A DNA stretch of 64,000 nt from Phycisphaerales bacterium Planc_01 (GCA_001603075.1 LVBB01000014.1:116147-180146), one strand, 5' to 3'. Positions 34,715 through 43,133 are shown, counted from the first letter of the stretch. Numbers and translations are program-made. Notes: generated from the sequence alone by a model not told the origin.

Positions 34715-35157
34715 GATCGGAACAAGACATCGAGCGGTCTTTCAAACAGGCGAATCTCCAGGTCACAATCGGCGCCGAGCGGGACGGCCGGATTCTGGAT
34801 GAACTGGTTGAAGTACAGTGTAAGTCCGCTTCGCCGCATCCCGCCCTGCGGCCGGCGTCCCGCTCCTGGGCACTGAGCCTGGCCGCTGTCGTGGCAGTCG
34901 TCATCGTCATCGCCCTGCTCGTCAGCCGCAACGGGCCGCCGGAACCCGAACCAGCGCCGTCGAGACCGCAGATCGTATCGAGGATCGAACTGGCGACCGC
35001 CATCTCGCTCGAAAAGGCGTTTCGACAAGGCGGAATCGAGGCGGTGGAGAAACAGTACAAAGAGACTTTTGGAGCCTTTCGGGCAGACGCGAAGACTCCA
35101 TCGGTCGACGAGTTGCTGACGCACCTGGAAAACGAGATTACAGACCTTAAGAGGTGA
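34711..35157 (+). CDS. Small membrane partner of sigma factor 2, putative anti-sigma protein
   Basis: The 148-aa protein has a charged cytoplasmic head (IERSFKQANLQ, RDGRILDELVE), a membrane helix at about residues 52-72, a proline-rich linker (PPEPEPAPSRP) and a C-terminal segment with SLEKAFRQGGIEAVEKQY. The tail motif is repeated in the partner at 52985-53419 (SLRASYRQGGEEAL). The head motif matches the partners of cassettes 1 and 3. Size, topology and coupling to the sigma gene are those of an anti-sigma factor, although the classic zinc motif is absent. The next gene begins 5 bp downstream. Confidence 0.78.
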   Translation: MRSEQDIERSFKQANLQVTIGAERDGRILDELVEVQCKSASPHPALRPASRSWALSLAAVVAVVIVIALLVSRNGPPEPEPAPSRPQIVSRIELATAISLEKAFRQGGIEAVEKQYKETFGAFRADAKTPSVDELLTHLENEITDLKR

Positions 35158-35162
35158 GACCT

Positions 35163-36329
35163 ATGACAGCGAAAAGGAGTCACGTGATGGGACTGCTGTT
35201 TGCCGTGGCATTCGCGCCCTGTGCGTCGCCGGCCGCGGCGTACCCGCCGGACAACGCCGCCGTGCTCTACTACCAGGCCTTCATGCTCTATCAAGCCGAA
35301 GACGAGATCAAGCCGATGCTGGATGATTACTGGCATGGCCAGATCGAGCTCAATGAGACACTGGAGACATATCTCGCGAAGAACCGACGCATCATCGACA
35401 TGGTGCTCGATGCCACGCGCATCGACCGCTGCGACTGGGGTATGGACTACTCTCAGGGCACCGAGGTGCTGCTGCCCCCCCACAACCAGGCCAGGAACAT
35501 CTTCTTCCTCATCGCGGCCGAGGCCACCATGCAGTTCGACCGGGGGCACACGAGGACGGCCCTGGAGCGCTGCGTGGCCATGTACCGCATGGCGCGGCAC
35601 CTCAACGAGCGTCCGCTGATCTGCTATCTGGTCGGCGTCGCGATCAACGCGGCGACCCACAGGTGTCTCACACGGTTCCTTTCTGAGATGCCGACGGACG
35701 TCGAGACGCTGACCTGGCTGCAATCGGAGCTGGCCGGACTCGACAAGAGACCGTTTGCGATCGAGCCGGTGCTCCAGTGGAAGCGCGAAGCAGCGATCGT
35801 CTCCATGTCGCCCGACAAGATCGGCAGCGCCGTGCAGGCTGGCCTGGACGATAGCGATCAGAAGAACAAGACTCTGGAACGCGTTCGCACTGCCGACGCG
35901 CCGTTCTACACCAGGAACATCGCCTACTGGAACGATTTCATGGATCACGTCGAAGCGGCCTTCGCGATGCCCTATCCGCAAGCGTACGCGGAACTCCAGA
36001 AACTCGACAAGAAACCATGTGAGGAATTTGACGCGAATCCGGATGCGACGTTGACCGCCTGTTTCTCGCCGGAGTTCCTGCGAATCTACGCCCTGTCCAT
36101 TCGACTGGACGCTCATTCCAAAGCGTTGCGGACTGCGGTCGAGGTGTATCTGACCAAGGCGCGAACGGGCCAACTGCCCGAGAGCTTGCCTGAGGGGCTG
36201 CCACACGATCCGTTCAGTGGCGAACCATTCCAGTACGAGACGACCGTGGACGGCTTCACCCTGCGATGTGCCGGCAGGGACCTGGACAAGAACGAACCCT
36301 ACACCTTCGAGTACGGCGTCAAGAAATAG
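35163..36329 (+). CDS. Secreted protein of sigma cassette 2, unknown function
   Basis: The 388-aa protein has a signal peptide (MTAKRSHVMGLLFAVAFAP...AAA). The start at 35163 has GAGGTG upstream; an internal ATG at 35187 with AAGGAG is an alternative but would remove the basic n-region. Conserved stretches shared with the protein at 51792-52964 are NAAVLYYQAF, RCDWGMDYSQG, ISYLVGVA-like ICYLVGVAIN, LPHDPFSGEPFQY and LRCAGRDLDK. The body is mainly helical with no catalytic signature. It is probably the secreted output or ligand of the sigma/partner pair. Function is not recognised. Confidence 0.82.
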   Translation: MTAKRSHVMGLLFAVAFAPCASPAAAYPPDNAAVLYYQAFMLYQAEDEIKPMLDDYWHGQIELNETLETYLAKNRRIIDMVLDATRIDRCDWGMDYSQGTEVLLPPHNQARNIFFLIAAEATMQFDRGHTRTALERCVAMYRMARHLNERPLICYLVGVAINAATHRCLTRFLSEMPTDVETLTWLQSELAGLDKRPFAIEPVLQWKREAAIVSMSPDKIGSAVQAGLDDSDQKNKTLERVRTADAPFYTRNIAYWNDFMDHVEAAFAMPYPQAYAELQKLDKKPCEEFDANPDATLTACFSPEFLRIYALSIRLDAHSKALRTAVEVYLTKARTGQLPESLPEGLPHDPFSGEPFQYETTVDGFTLRCAGRDLDKNEPYTFEYGVKK

Positions 36330-36353
36330 ACGCAGCCTTGCACTATCATGAGA

Positions 36354-36382
36354 GGCCGGACGGCGGAGGTCCGGCCTTTTTT
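36354..36382 (+). terminator. Terminator of sigma cassette 2
   Basis: The stem GGCCGGAC/GTCCGGCC with loop GGCGGAG is identical to the cassette 1 terminator and is followed by TTTTTTATGCGCG. Confidence 0.9.
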
Positions 36383-36516
36383 ATGCGCGGGCGCTGGCTG
36401 CCGGCTCGATTGGGTGGGCAATCGCTTTTTGAATGAGTAAAACCGGCCTGGCGGGTGTTATATAGGCGAATGTGGATCGATCCCCGATGGCCATCGGGAT
36501 TCGGAGGCTCGGCGTC

Positions 36517-37092
36517 GTGCTGGAAGACCGATATCTCGTTTGGCGGCTGAAGCAGGGAAGCCGCGACGCGCTATGCCGCATCTATGGCAAGTACAGAGAC
36601 GATCTGCTCCGGCTGGCGGTTTCGCTGTCCAACGAGACGACGTTGGCGGAGGACGTCGTCCAGGACGTGTTCGTCGCGTTCATCGGCGACGCGCCTCAGT
36701 TCCGGCTGACCGGCTCTCTGAAGAGTTACCTGGCGACGTGCGTGGCCAACCGCGTGCGAAACGCCAACCGCGACCGCCGGCGGCGCGAGCAGGTCGGCCT
36801 CGACGAGATCCAATCGGTCGCCTCCGAATCGGTCCGGCCGGACCAGTGGGCCATCTGTAGCGAGGAACTGGAGCGCGCCGCCCGCGCGATGGCCCTGCTT
36901 TCATACGAACAACGCGAGGTGATCGCCCTGCGTCTTCAGGGTGCACTGAAGTTCCGCCAGATCGCGGAACTGCAAGGCGTGCCGATCAAGACGGTCCTGA
37001 GCCGATACCGGTGCGGACTCGGGAAGCTTCGGTCGCTGCTCAATGGTGAGGTAATACGATGCGATCGCTCAGAGATATCGAGAAGTCTGTAG
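36517..37092 (+). CDS. Sigma-70-family sigma factor, cassette 3
   Basis: The 191-aa protein starts at GTG 36517, with GGAGG about 10 nt upstream; the GTG aligns with the start of the cassette 2 sigma factor (VLEDRYLVWRLKQGSRDALCRIYGKY). Region 4 is LLSYEQREVIALRLQGALKFRQIAELQ followed by VPIKTVLSRYRCGLGKLRS. The C-terminus runs 34 bp into the following gene, a longer overlap than in the other cassettes. It has the same compact ECF-like architecture and probably regulates its own cassette. Confidence 0.88.
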   Translation: MLEDRYLVWRLKQGSRDALCRIYGKYRDDLLRLAVSLSNETTLAEDVVQDVFVAFIGDAPQFRLTGSLKSYLATCVANRVRNANRDRRRREQVGLDEIQSVASESVRPDQWAICSEELERAARAMALLSYEQREVIALRLQGALKFRQIAELQGVPIKTVLSRYRCGLGKLRSLLNGEVIRCDRSEISRSL

Positions 37093-39089
37093 CCCAGGCA
37101 GGCATTCGAACGGCCCCCGGCGCCGACCGGGTGGTCCTGGAACATCTGCTTGAGCAATTGCCCGACAACCAAAAGAGATCTTCGGCGGCGTACAATCCGC
37201 CGAAGGGAAGGAGAAGCATTATGAGAAGTCCAGTCACGAAACTGGCTGCGGCAGCAGTATTCACAGGCGTCGTAGGCGTGCTTGTCGCCGTAATGGTCCG
37301 GACAACGACGCCGGCCTACGCCTTCGGGCAGACGGTGCAAGCGATGCAGGGCAAACGCTCGTTCCACATCCAAACCTATTTCCAACAGCAACGCAAAGAT
37401 GAATTCTGGGCCGAGTTCGACGAAGATGGAAACCTGATTCGCTTCCGGCAACACGAAGGCGAAGGTCCGGAGAACACGCTCGTGACGATCTGGGAAGACA
37501 ACGTCATGAGCCAGTACTATCCACCGCCGTGGGGCCTTCATCTGATGACGCACGTCGAGAACACCGGCGGCGGATTGGAGGGACTGGAGCAGTTCGATCC
37601 GGAAACGATCGTCAAAGGGATTGATGCGATGGTTGTGGAGGGCAAGGCCGTCATGGAGATGGAAGAGTCTTTGCGCGATACGTACCGGATGACGATCCAT
37701 GTGAAGCGCACAGACGGCAAGCCGCTGAAACAGACTCTGGTTGTCGATCCCGCCACGAAGTTCGTCGTCAGAATCGACGACTACTGGGGCCAGGAAGACG
37801 GCGGAACGATCCACCACGGCATTGAGGTGCTGGGATACAACGAGGTGATGGACACCGGACTCTTCGAGCGCACCTTCCCGGAGGGCACTATCCTGATAGA
37901 CCAGGTGACGCAGGAGGTCGGGATGGCGCAAGGTGACATGACCAACGAGGAGGCTGCCGCGGAAGTTCTTCGTCAGATGCTGGAAGCCTGGGCGCAAGGG
38001 GATTACGCTACGGCGGGCAACCTATGCGGCGGCGCGCCGGTCGAGATGCTGAGCGAGCGTTATGTCCACCTGCGGCCCGTACGCATCCTCTCCATTGGAC
38101 AGCCGGCGCCGATCAGGTACATTTCGCCCAGGTACAGGGTTCCATGTCAGTACGAAGTCGAGCGTGACGGGCAAACGGAGGTCACAAGCCAGGAGTTCCG
38201 TGTTTTCTCCGTGAATGGCCGCCCCGGACGTTGGTATGTGTTCATTCCACACACCACCCCGATCCCCTCCAGGGACAAAGAGGTCAAGGCGATGCAGGAC
38301 GATGACGGCGCCTCCGAGGGGCACCCCGTCGCCCTGGCCGGTGCGGTGGTCGACCCGCAAGGCAACGTCGTGCCCGATGCGTGGATCTTCGCATCCTATG
38401 CCGCACCAGGTCAAACGGATGCCCAGGGGGTATTCGCCCTGCCCGCCCCGCCGACAGACGGCAGCCACACGATAGGAGCGGTGGACTTGCCTTTGTTCGT
38501 CTGGGCTTATACGGACGGCGATCCCTACAGCGTCGCTTGGACCGTGATCCGACCGCCTTCCGGGCCCACGCCGGTTCGGCGCCGAATCCCCGATGCGGCA
38601 GATAGTCCGGACGAGCGCGTTGAACAAACGCATCAGGGTGTGACACTCACCATCCGCAGCGAAGAGGATTTCCTTGCGAACTTGCCCGGCGATCCGGGCC
38701 AGCTCGCCGGCGGCGGGTCCATGGACGGCGACCCCCAGATTGGCGACGTCGTGCTCGTCACCGGTCCCGCTGACGCTGTCACGGGACAGGTAACTGACGC
38801 CAACGGCGTCCCCGTCGCCGGCGCCCTCGTCCTGGCCAAGGCGATCGAATTGCAGATCGGATCGAATACACTCCGGGTCACGCGGCTCGATGACGAATGG
38901 AAAGCCGGGTTCGCTTCGGAAACGGATGCCGACGGCCGTTACGGCCTGAACCACTTGCCGTCCTGCTGGACGCAGGCGACGCTCGTTGTACGAGCCGAAG
39001 GACGCGGAAGCACGCAACAGGTGGTTCTCCACGCCGGCGTGGATACGACATGCGACATCGTCCTGGCGGAGGCTGGCCAAGAGGATTGA
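37059..39089 (+). CDS. Membrane partner of sigma factor 3 with carboxypeptidase-regulatory-like domains
   Basis: The 676-aa protein starts inside the sigma gene; ATG 37059 has GAGGT upstream. The head (IEKSVAQAGIRTAPGADRVVLEHLLEQL) matches the partners in cassettes 1 and 2. After a membrane helix at about 62-82 come a LolA-like region (85-290), an NTF2-like stretch (EVLRQMLEAWAQGDYATAGNLC) and two carboxypeptidase-regulatory (transthyretin-like) domains. The first is ALAGAVVDPQGNVVPDAWI (about 425-475) and the second VTGQVTDANGVPVAGALVLA (about 570-676). It is probably a transmembrane sensor whose outer part binds a cell-surface or extracellular ligand; this is inferred. Confidence 0.82.
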   Translation: MRSLRDIEKSVAQAGIRTAPGADRVVLEHLLEQLPDNQKRSSAAYNPPKGRRSIMRSPVTKLAAAAVFTGVVGVLVAVMVRTTTPAYAFGQTVQAMQGKRSFHIQTYFQQQRKDEFWAEFDEDGNLIRFRQHEGEGPENTLVTIWEDNVMSQYYPPPWGLHLMTHVENTGGGLEGLEQFDPETIVKGIDAMVVEGKAVMEMEESLRDTYRMTIHVKRTDGKPLKQTLVVDPATKFVVRIDDYWGQEDGGTIHHGIEVLGYNEVMDTGLFERTFPEGTILIDQVTQEVGMAQGDMTNEEAAAEVLRQMLEAWAQGDYATAGNLCGGAPVEMLSERYVHLRPVRILSIGQPAPIRYISPRYRVPCQYEVERDGQTEVTSQEFRVFSVNGRPGRWYVFIPHTTPIPSRDKEVKAMQDDDGASEGHPVALAGAVVDPQGNVVPDAWIFASYAAPGQTDAQGVFALPAPPTDGSHTIGAVDLPLFVWAYTDGDPYSVAWTVIRPPSGPTPVRRRIPDAADSPDERVEQTHQGVTLTIRSEEDFLANLPGDPGQLAGGGSMDGDPQIGDVVLVTGPADAVTGQVTDANGVPVAGALVLAKAIELQIGSNTLRVTRLDDEWKAGFASETDADGRYGLNHLPSCWTQATLVVRAEGRGSTQQVVLHAGVDTTCDIVLAEAGQED

Positions 39090-39145
39090 GGCAGCGGCTG
39101 ACAGTTGACCTGAACCTTAAGCCGCGGCGATTTCATGAACTTGCA

Positions 39146-39173
39146 GGCCGGACTGCGGAGGTCCGGCCTTTTT
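39146..39173 (+). terminator. Terminator of sigma cassette 3
   Basis: GGCCGGAC/GTCCGGCC with loop TGCGGAG is followed by TTTTTCATGCGC. It differs from the cassette 1 copy at one loop base. Confidence 0.9.
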
Positions 39174-39283
39174 CATGCGCCAGAATCCGCGTGTGATTCG
39201 CATCGGCGTATGTAAATGCCCCCGGCTCGGTCGTTATGATGGTGGACGATCGTCAAGGTGGTGCGAATCGGACAGGTGGATCG

Positions 39284-39366
39284 ATGCTGGAAGACAGGCT
39301 ACTGGCTCTGAGGTGTTGACACGGCAGCAAGGACGCAATGAGGCGGATCTATCTGAAGTACAAGGG
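39284..39366 (+). pseudogene. Relic of a fourth sigma-factor gene
   Basis: Reading from ATG 39284 gives MLEDRLLALRC, a stop (TGA), then HGSKDAMRRIYLKYKGG. This is the same N-terminal pattern as the cassette 2 and 3 sigma factors (LEDxxLxWRxKxGSxxALCRIYxKY) in a single frame, interrupted by one nonsense codon. The similarity ends after about 27 codons and the rest of the gene is deleted. A promoter-like motif precedes it and a terminator remnant follows, so a whole cassette has collapsed. Confidence 0.75.
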
Positions 39367-39387
39367 TGGCGTCGCCGAGACACACCG

Positions 39388-39426
39388 AGAGGCCGAGTCA
39401 TCCCGCCCGGCCTCTTCTGCTGCGCC
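39388..39426 (+). repeat. Decayed cassette terminator
   Basis: AGAGGCCG and CGGCCTCT arms separated by about 13 nt, followed by TCTGCTGCGCC, resemble the cassette terminators, but with a longer loop and eroded T-tract. It lies directly behind the sigma relic and just beyond the helicase stop. Confidence 0.6.
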
Positions 39427-39443
39427 GGTGGGGGCGAGGCTCG

Positions 39444-41474
39444 CTATGTCTGCTCGCCGGGGGGCAGGCAGTTGCGCTCGTTGCCGCCGATCAGATGAGG
39501 CAGACCTTCCTCCAGCTCCATCTGCTCGGTCAATTCTCGCGATAGTTCCGTGAGGAAGCGGCTGGGCTTCATCATAATGAGGTTGCCGCCGCGATTGCGA
39601 TAGATCTCGGGGACGATCAGGTACAGCTCATCCCGCGCCCGCGTGACGGCGACGTGGAAGACCCGCCGTTCTTCTTCCAGTTCGTCCTTGCGATTCATCG
39701 CCATATCCGACGGGAACCGGCCGTCGGAGAGCCAGGGGATGAAGACGATGGGCCATTCGAGTCCCTTGGCCTGGTGCACGGTGCTGAGGATGACGAACTC
39801 CTGCTCGTCCGGTCCGGCTACCACGTTCTCGCCGCTGAACTCCCCCGCCAGCGCCACGTCAGCCAGAAACGCCTCGACGTTCTTGTACTGGGACGCGAAA
39901 TTCGCCAGCCCGTTGATGTCTTCTTTCCGCAGCGACGCGCCGTCGTAGTGCGAGACCAGATAGTCCTCATACGACCGCTTGAGCACGAGGTCGATGATCT
40001 CGGCGGGCGAGTCGATCTCGCGGGCGTCCTGGATCAGCGCCGCGAAATCCTCATAGAACGGCCGCGCGCTGGCGGGCAGCAGGCTGGCCGTCTCGACGGT
40101 GAAGACCTCCTTGACCGGATCGGCCGAATCGCTGATGTGCCGCCAGACGCGGCGCGACAGCGCGCTGCCGACGCGGGGCAGCATCTTGAGCAGCCGCAGC
40201 CAGGCGAGTTCGTCCGTCGGGTTCTGCATCACCCGCAGGTAGCAGAGGATGTCCTTCATGTGGGCCTGCTCGAAGAAACGCAGGCCGCCGCGGATGTGGA
40301 ACGGGATGTTGCGCCGCTGGAATTCGAGTTGGATTTCCAACGAGTGCCAGTGGCTGCGGTACAGCACCGCGATGTCGGCAAGCGTACGCCCTTCGTCGAG
40401 CAGGTGCAGCACATACTCGGCGATGAACCGCGACTGCGTGTAATGGTCGTGACACGGCACAATCGCGGGTTTGAGGCCTGACGAGCGAATCGCCTGCAGG
40501 TTCTTGGGAAGCCGGCGCACATTCCGGGCGATGCTTGCATTGGCCAGAGTCAGGATCTCGGGCACCGAGCGGTAATTCGTTTCGAGCTTGTATTCGCGGG
40601 CATCGGGGTAGCGATCTTTGAACGTGATGATGTTGTCGAAATTGGCCCCGCGAAAGCTGTAGATCGACTGCGAATCGTCCCCGACCACCGTCAGGTTGCG
40701 GTGCCTGGCCGCCAGCAGATCGATGATCGCGCCCTGGATCTTGTTGGTGTCCTGGTACTCGTCGACGAGGATGTGAAGGAACTGGCCGGCGAGCTGATCG
40801 CGCACGTCCTCGTGCTCGGCCATCAGCCGCAGCCAGGCGCTGAGCAAATCGTCGAAGTCCAGCAGTTGCCGCAGACGCTTCTTCTCCGTGTACAGCACCA
40901 GCACCTTCTCGATGCCGGCGATCTCCTCGACGAACATCGGATAGCGTTTGCTCAGGACCTCGTCGAGCGATTCAAGCGTGTTCTGGAGAAACGACGAGAT
41001 CGCCGCCAGCACCGCCTTCTGCGGGAAACGCCGCTGACGAATATCGATGCCCGCCTCGTCGACGCACGAGGCCAGCAGGTCGCGGGCGTCTTCCCGGTCG
41101 AGGATGGTGAAATCGGGCGAGATCCCCAGGAGCTTGCCGTGGATACGCAGGATGCGATTGGCGATGTGGTGGAAGGTGCCGCCCCAGATCTCGCGGGTCT
41201 TCTGCTTGACGAGCACCTCGACCCGACTGAGCATCTCGCGGGCCGCCCGGTTGGTGAAGGTCACCAGCAGGATGCGCGATGGATCGATCCCGTGATGGAC
41301 CAGCCAGGCCAGCCGGTAGGTCAGGGCGCGAGTCTTGCCGCTGCCGGCCCCGGCGACCACAAGCATGGGCCCGCCAGGGGCCGTCGCCACCGCCAGTTGT
41401 TCGCGGTTCAGGTCGGCGGAGAAATCGATGTCTCCGGCTGCTGTCCGCGATTGCAGTGTGAATTTTCTGGCCAT
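39444..41474 (-). CDS. UvrD/Rep-family superfamily 1 DNA helicase
   Basis: The 676-aa protein has all SF1A helicase motifs: the Walker A AGAGSGKT (41-48), FTNRAAREM, LVDEYQDTN (motif II), VGDDSQSIYSFRGA (motif III), LETNYRS (motif IV), STVHQAKGLEW (motif V) and VAVTRARDEL (motif VI). It is slightly shorter than PcrA/UvrD (about 720 aa) and has no nuclease domain. It is an ATP-driven 3'-5' DNA helicase, likely in repair or recombination. The ATG at 41474 follows GGAGAAGG. It is monocistronic and convergent with the sigma cassettes. No specific symbol is assigned because UvrD, Rep and PcrA cannot be separated here. Confidence 0.94.
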   Translation of the reverse strand: MARKFTLQSRTAAGDIDFSADLNREQLAVATAPGGPMLVVAGAGSGKTRALTYRLAWLVHHGIDPSRILLVTFTNRAAREMLSRVEVLVKQKTREIWGGTFHHIANRILRIHGKLLGISPDFTILDREDARDLLASCVDEAGIDIRQRRFPQKAVLAAISSFLQNTLESLDEVLSKRYPMFVEEIAGIEKVLVLYTEKKRLRQLLDFDDLLSAWLRLMAEHEDVRDQLAGQFLHILVDEYQDTNKIQGAIIDLLAARHRNLTVVGDDSQSIYSFRGANFDNIITFKDRYPDAREYKLETNYRSVPEILTLANASIARNVRRLPKNLQAIRSSGLKPAIVPCHDHYTQSRFIAEYVLHLLDEGRTLADIAVLYRSHWHSLEIQLEFQRRNIPFHIRGGLRFFEQAHMKDILCYLRVMQNPTDELAWLRLLKMLPRVGSALSRRVWRHISDSADPVKEVFTVETASLLPASARPFYEDFAALIQDAREIDSPAEIIDLVLKRSYEDYLVSHYDGASLRKEDINGLANFASQYKNVEAFLADVALAGEFSGENVVAGPDEQEFVILSTVHQAKGLEWPIVFIPWLSDGRFPSDMAMNRKDELEEERRVFHVAVTRARDELYLIVPEIYRNRGGNLIMMKPSRFLTELSRELTEQMELEEGLPHLIGGNERNCLPPGEQT

Positions 41475-41689
41475 CCTTCTCCAAACACGTTTCCATCGGG
41501 CGTCCCCTCCCTGCCTGCCTTGCGGCGATCAGCCCCAGTCTACCACAGAATCACATAGCTGTCATCCCGGATCGCAGGACGCGCCGGGAACGGCTGAATT
41601 CTGGTTTTCTTGTGACCGGCAGGCGGGCAAGTGCCTCTATGCCCATAGGAGATGTCCGGTGCGTCGATCGATAAGGCCGATGCAAACAT

Positions 41690-41718
41690 TTGACAACGTG
41701 AGGCGTATGCCTTAAGAA
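41690..41718 (+). promoter_or_regulatory. Promoter of the CsgG-like lipoprotein gene
   Basis: TTGACA (41690-41695), a 17-nt spacer and TAAGAA (41713-41718) predict a leader of about 43 nt before the ATG at 41768. Confidence 0.5.
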
Positions 41719-41767
41719 TACGGGCCAGAATCTTGATGGATAGTTGTCTATGCAGGAGGTCAACGCA

Positions 41768-42433
41768 ATGAGAATCGTATGTCTGCTGACACTGATGAGC
41801 GCTTCGCTTGTGGCCGGGTGTGCGTCGAGCAAGGGCGAAAGCTACGCCATGGCCGGCTATGATTTCGCCAGTCTCAATCGGGTGGCGATCGTGGAGGTCA
41901 CCGGCCGCGTCTACGGCGACGTGGTCAAGAACCAGATCAGCGACTTCTTCGTAATGGAACTGATGAAGCGGGGCTATGCGGTCGTTGAACGCAAAGACGT
42001 CCAGGCCCTGCTGAAAGAGCAGGAATTCCAGGCCTCGGACCTGACGTCGAACTCGGACGCCGCCCGGGCCGGGCGCATCCTGAACGTGCCGGCGGTCCTG
42101 GTCATCAACATCCCCAAGTACCAGGAGAAGATGGAGATGACGGCCAAGCTCATTGACGTCGAGGACGCTTCGATCCTCTGGATCGGCAGCGGCTCGGGCA
42201 GCACAGGCAAGGGGTTGGCCACGTTTGTCGGGGCGGCAGCGGGCGCGGCGGCCGGAGCGGTGCTGGCCGGCGGCGACACCAGCGATCGCGTCATCGGCGG
42301 CGTCGCGGGCGGCGTGGTCGGCGGTGTGGCCGGCAATGCCCTCTCGCCCGAACAGAGCGAGCAGGTCAAGAAGGTCATCGCGAAGGTCTGTGACACGATG
42401 CCAACGAGGATACCCCAGGTGCAGAAGAAGTAG
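41768..42433 (+). CDS. CsgG/curli-assembly-like lipoprotein
   Basis: The 221-aa protein starts at ATG 41768, which has AGGAGG 8 nt upstream. The signal peptide ends in lipobox LVAGC. The mature N-terminal half (LNRVAIVEVTGRVYGD, FFVMELMKRGYAVVERKDVQALLKEQEF) is typical of CsgG/HfaB-like proteins that bind or form outer-membrane secretion pores, or of related lipoproteins. A strongly glycine/alanine-rich segment (about residues 154-195, GAAAGAAAGAVLAGG, GVAGGVVGGVAG) resembles the glycine-zipper membrane segments of some lipoproteins. It is probably an outer-membrane-associated lipoprotein. It stands alone with its own promoter and terminator. Confidence 0.8.
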   Translation: MRIVCLLTLMSASLVAGCASSKGESYAMAGYDFASLNRVAIVEVTGRVYGDVVKNQISDFFVMELMKRGYAVVERKDVQALLKEQEFQASDLTSNSDAARAGRILNVPAVLVINIPKYQEKMEMTAKLIDVEDASILWIGSGSGSTGKGLATFVGAAAGAAAGAVLAGGDTSDRVIGGVAGGVVGGVAGNALSPEQSEQVKKVIAKVCDTMPTRIPQVQKK

Positions 42434-42440
42434 ACGTGCG

Positions 42441-42463
42441 GTGGCCCCGTGAGGTGGGGCCCA
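42441..42463 (+). terminator. Stem-loop after the CsgG-like gene
   Basis: TGGCCCC and GGGGCCCA arms form a strong stem around GTGAGGT. It is followed after several bases by a short T-rich stretch (GGTTGTTT), so it is a probable but imperfect terminator. Confidence 0.5.
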
Positions 42464-42477
42464 TCACAAGGTTGTTT

Positions 42478-42510
42478 CAGGGCTGAGGACGATCGCTGTT
42501 CTCAGCCCTG
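42478..42510. terminator. Bidirectional stem-loop between convergent genes
   Basis: CAGGGCTGAG and CTCAGCCCTG form a perfect 10-bp stem around 13 nt, between the CsgG-like gene and the convergent PilZ gene. T-tracts are weak on both sides. Confidence 0.55.
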
Positions 42511-42530
42511 TTCGTGCGCGGAGGCGTCGG

Positions 42531-42923
42531 CTATACCGCCAGGGCGTCCAGTTCGTCGGCCGAGTCGGTCTCGAAGGCGGTCTGTTGCTCGCCCGGATGG
42601 AATGGCAGCGGCTCGGCAAAGTGCATCGCGATGCGGCGAAGCATGCTGTTGACGTCGTCCACACGACAGACGTGACCGAAACGGACGAAATCCACCATGT
42701 CGAACGAGCCGTCCTGGCCGTATTGCGGGACGCTGAATCGGGCCGCAACCTGTTGGCCCGGATACGGGCAGTTCTGGTCGGCATAGCACGTGAAAGCCGC
42801 GCCCCGACTGGAAATGTCCGACATCTGTCCCTGGGCCAGCTCTCCATCGGCGTGCTCGGCAAACCAGATGGGCCAATGGTAGTGCAATCGCTCCTCTGCT
42901 CGTCTGTCATTCGTCGCGTTCAT
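42531..42923 (-). CDS. PilZ-domain protein (cyclic-di-GMP binding)
   Basis: The 130-aa protein consists of little more than one PilZ domain. It shows the RxxxR-type start RRAEERLHYHWPIWF and the second motif MSDISSRGAAF (DxSxxG), which together bind c-di-GMP, then FSVPQYG and FVRFGHVCRVD strands. It is a cytoplasmic single-domain receptor that probably acts through protein contacts. There is no cyclase or phosphodiesterase beside it. It is 210 bp downstream of murD on the same strand but has a clear gap. Confidence 0.85.
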   Translation of the reverse strand: MNATNDRRAEERLHYHWPIWFAEHADGELAQGQMSDISSRGAAFTCYADQNCPYPGQQVAARFSVPQYGQDGSFDMVDFVRFGHVCRVDDVNSMLRRIAMHFAEPLPFHPGEQQTAFETDSADELDALAV

Positions 42924-43133
42924 GTCTGTTTGTCCTTCGTTACCCGTCTCCAGGCCGTTACTGTGTCATTCACAGCCCAGATCGGTCGCCAGACACACCC
43001 GCTTTACTGAGCGTTGCCAGGAAGACGGCAAGGCATTGCGCTGTTACAAACGATATGCCCGTTCCGAGCGGAAAAAAGCGAGATGAGACGATGGGATTTT
43101 TTGTGAGGGCGCGCGTCGTCCGCGCGGAACTTC

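Noticed and set aside
32519-39089. Classical zinc-containing anti-sigma (ZAS) domains in the sigma partners
   Set aside because: I looked for HxxxCxxC in the cytoplasmic heads of all four partners and it is absent, so the anti-sigma call stays an inference.
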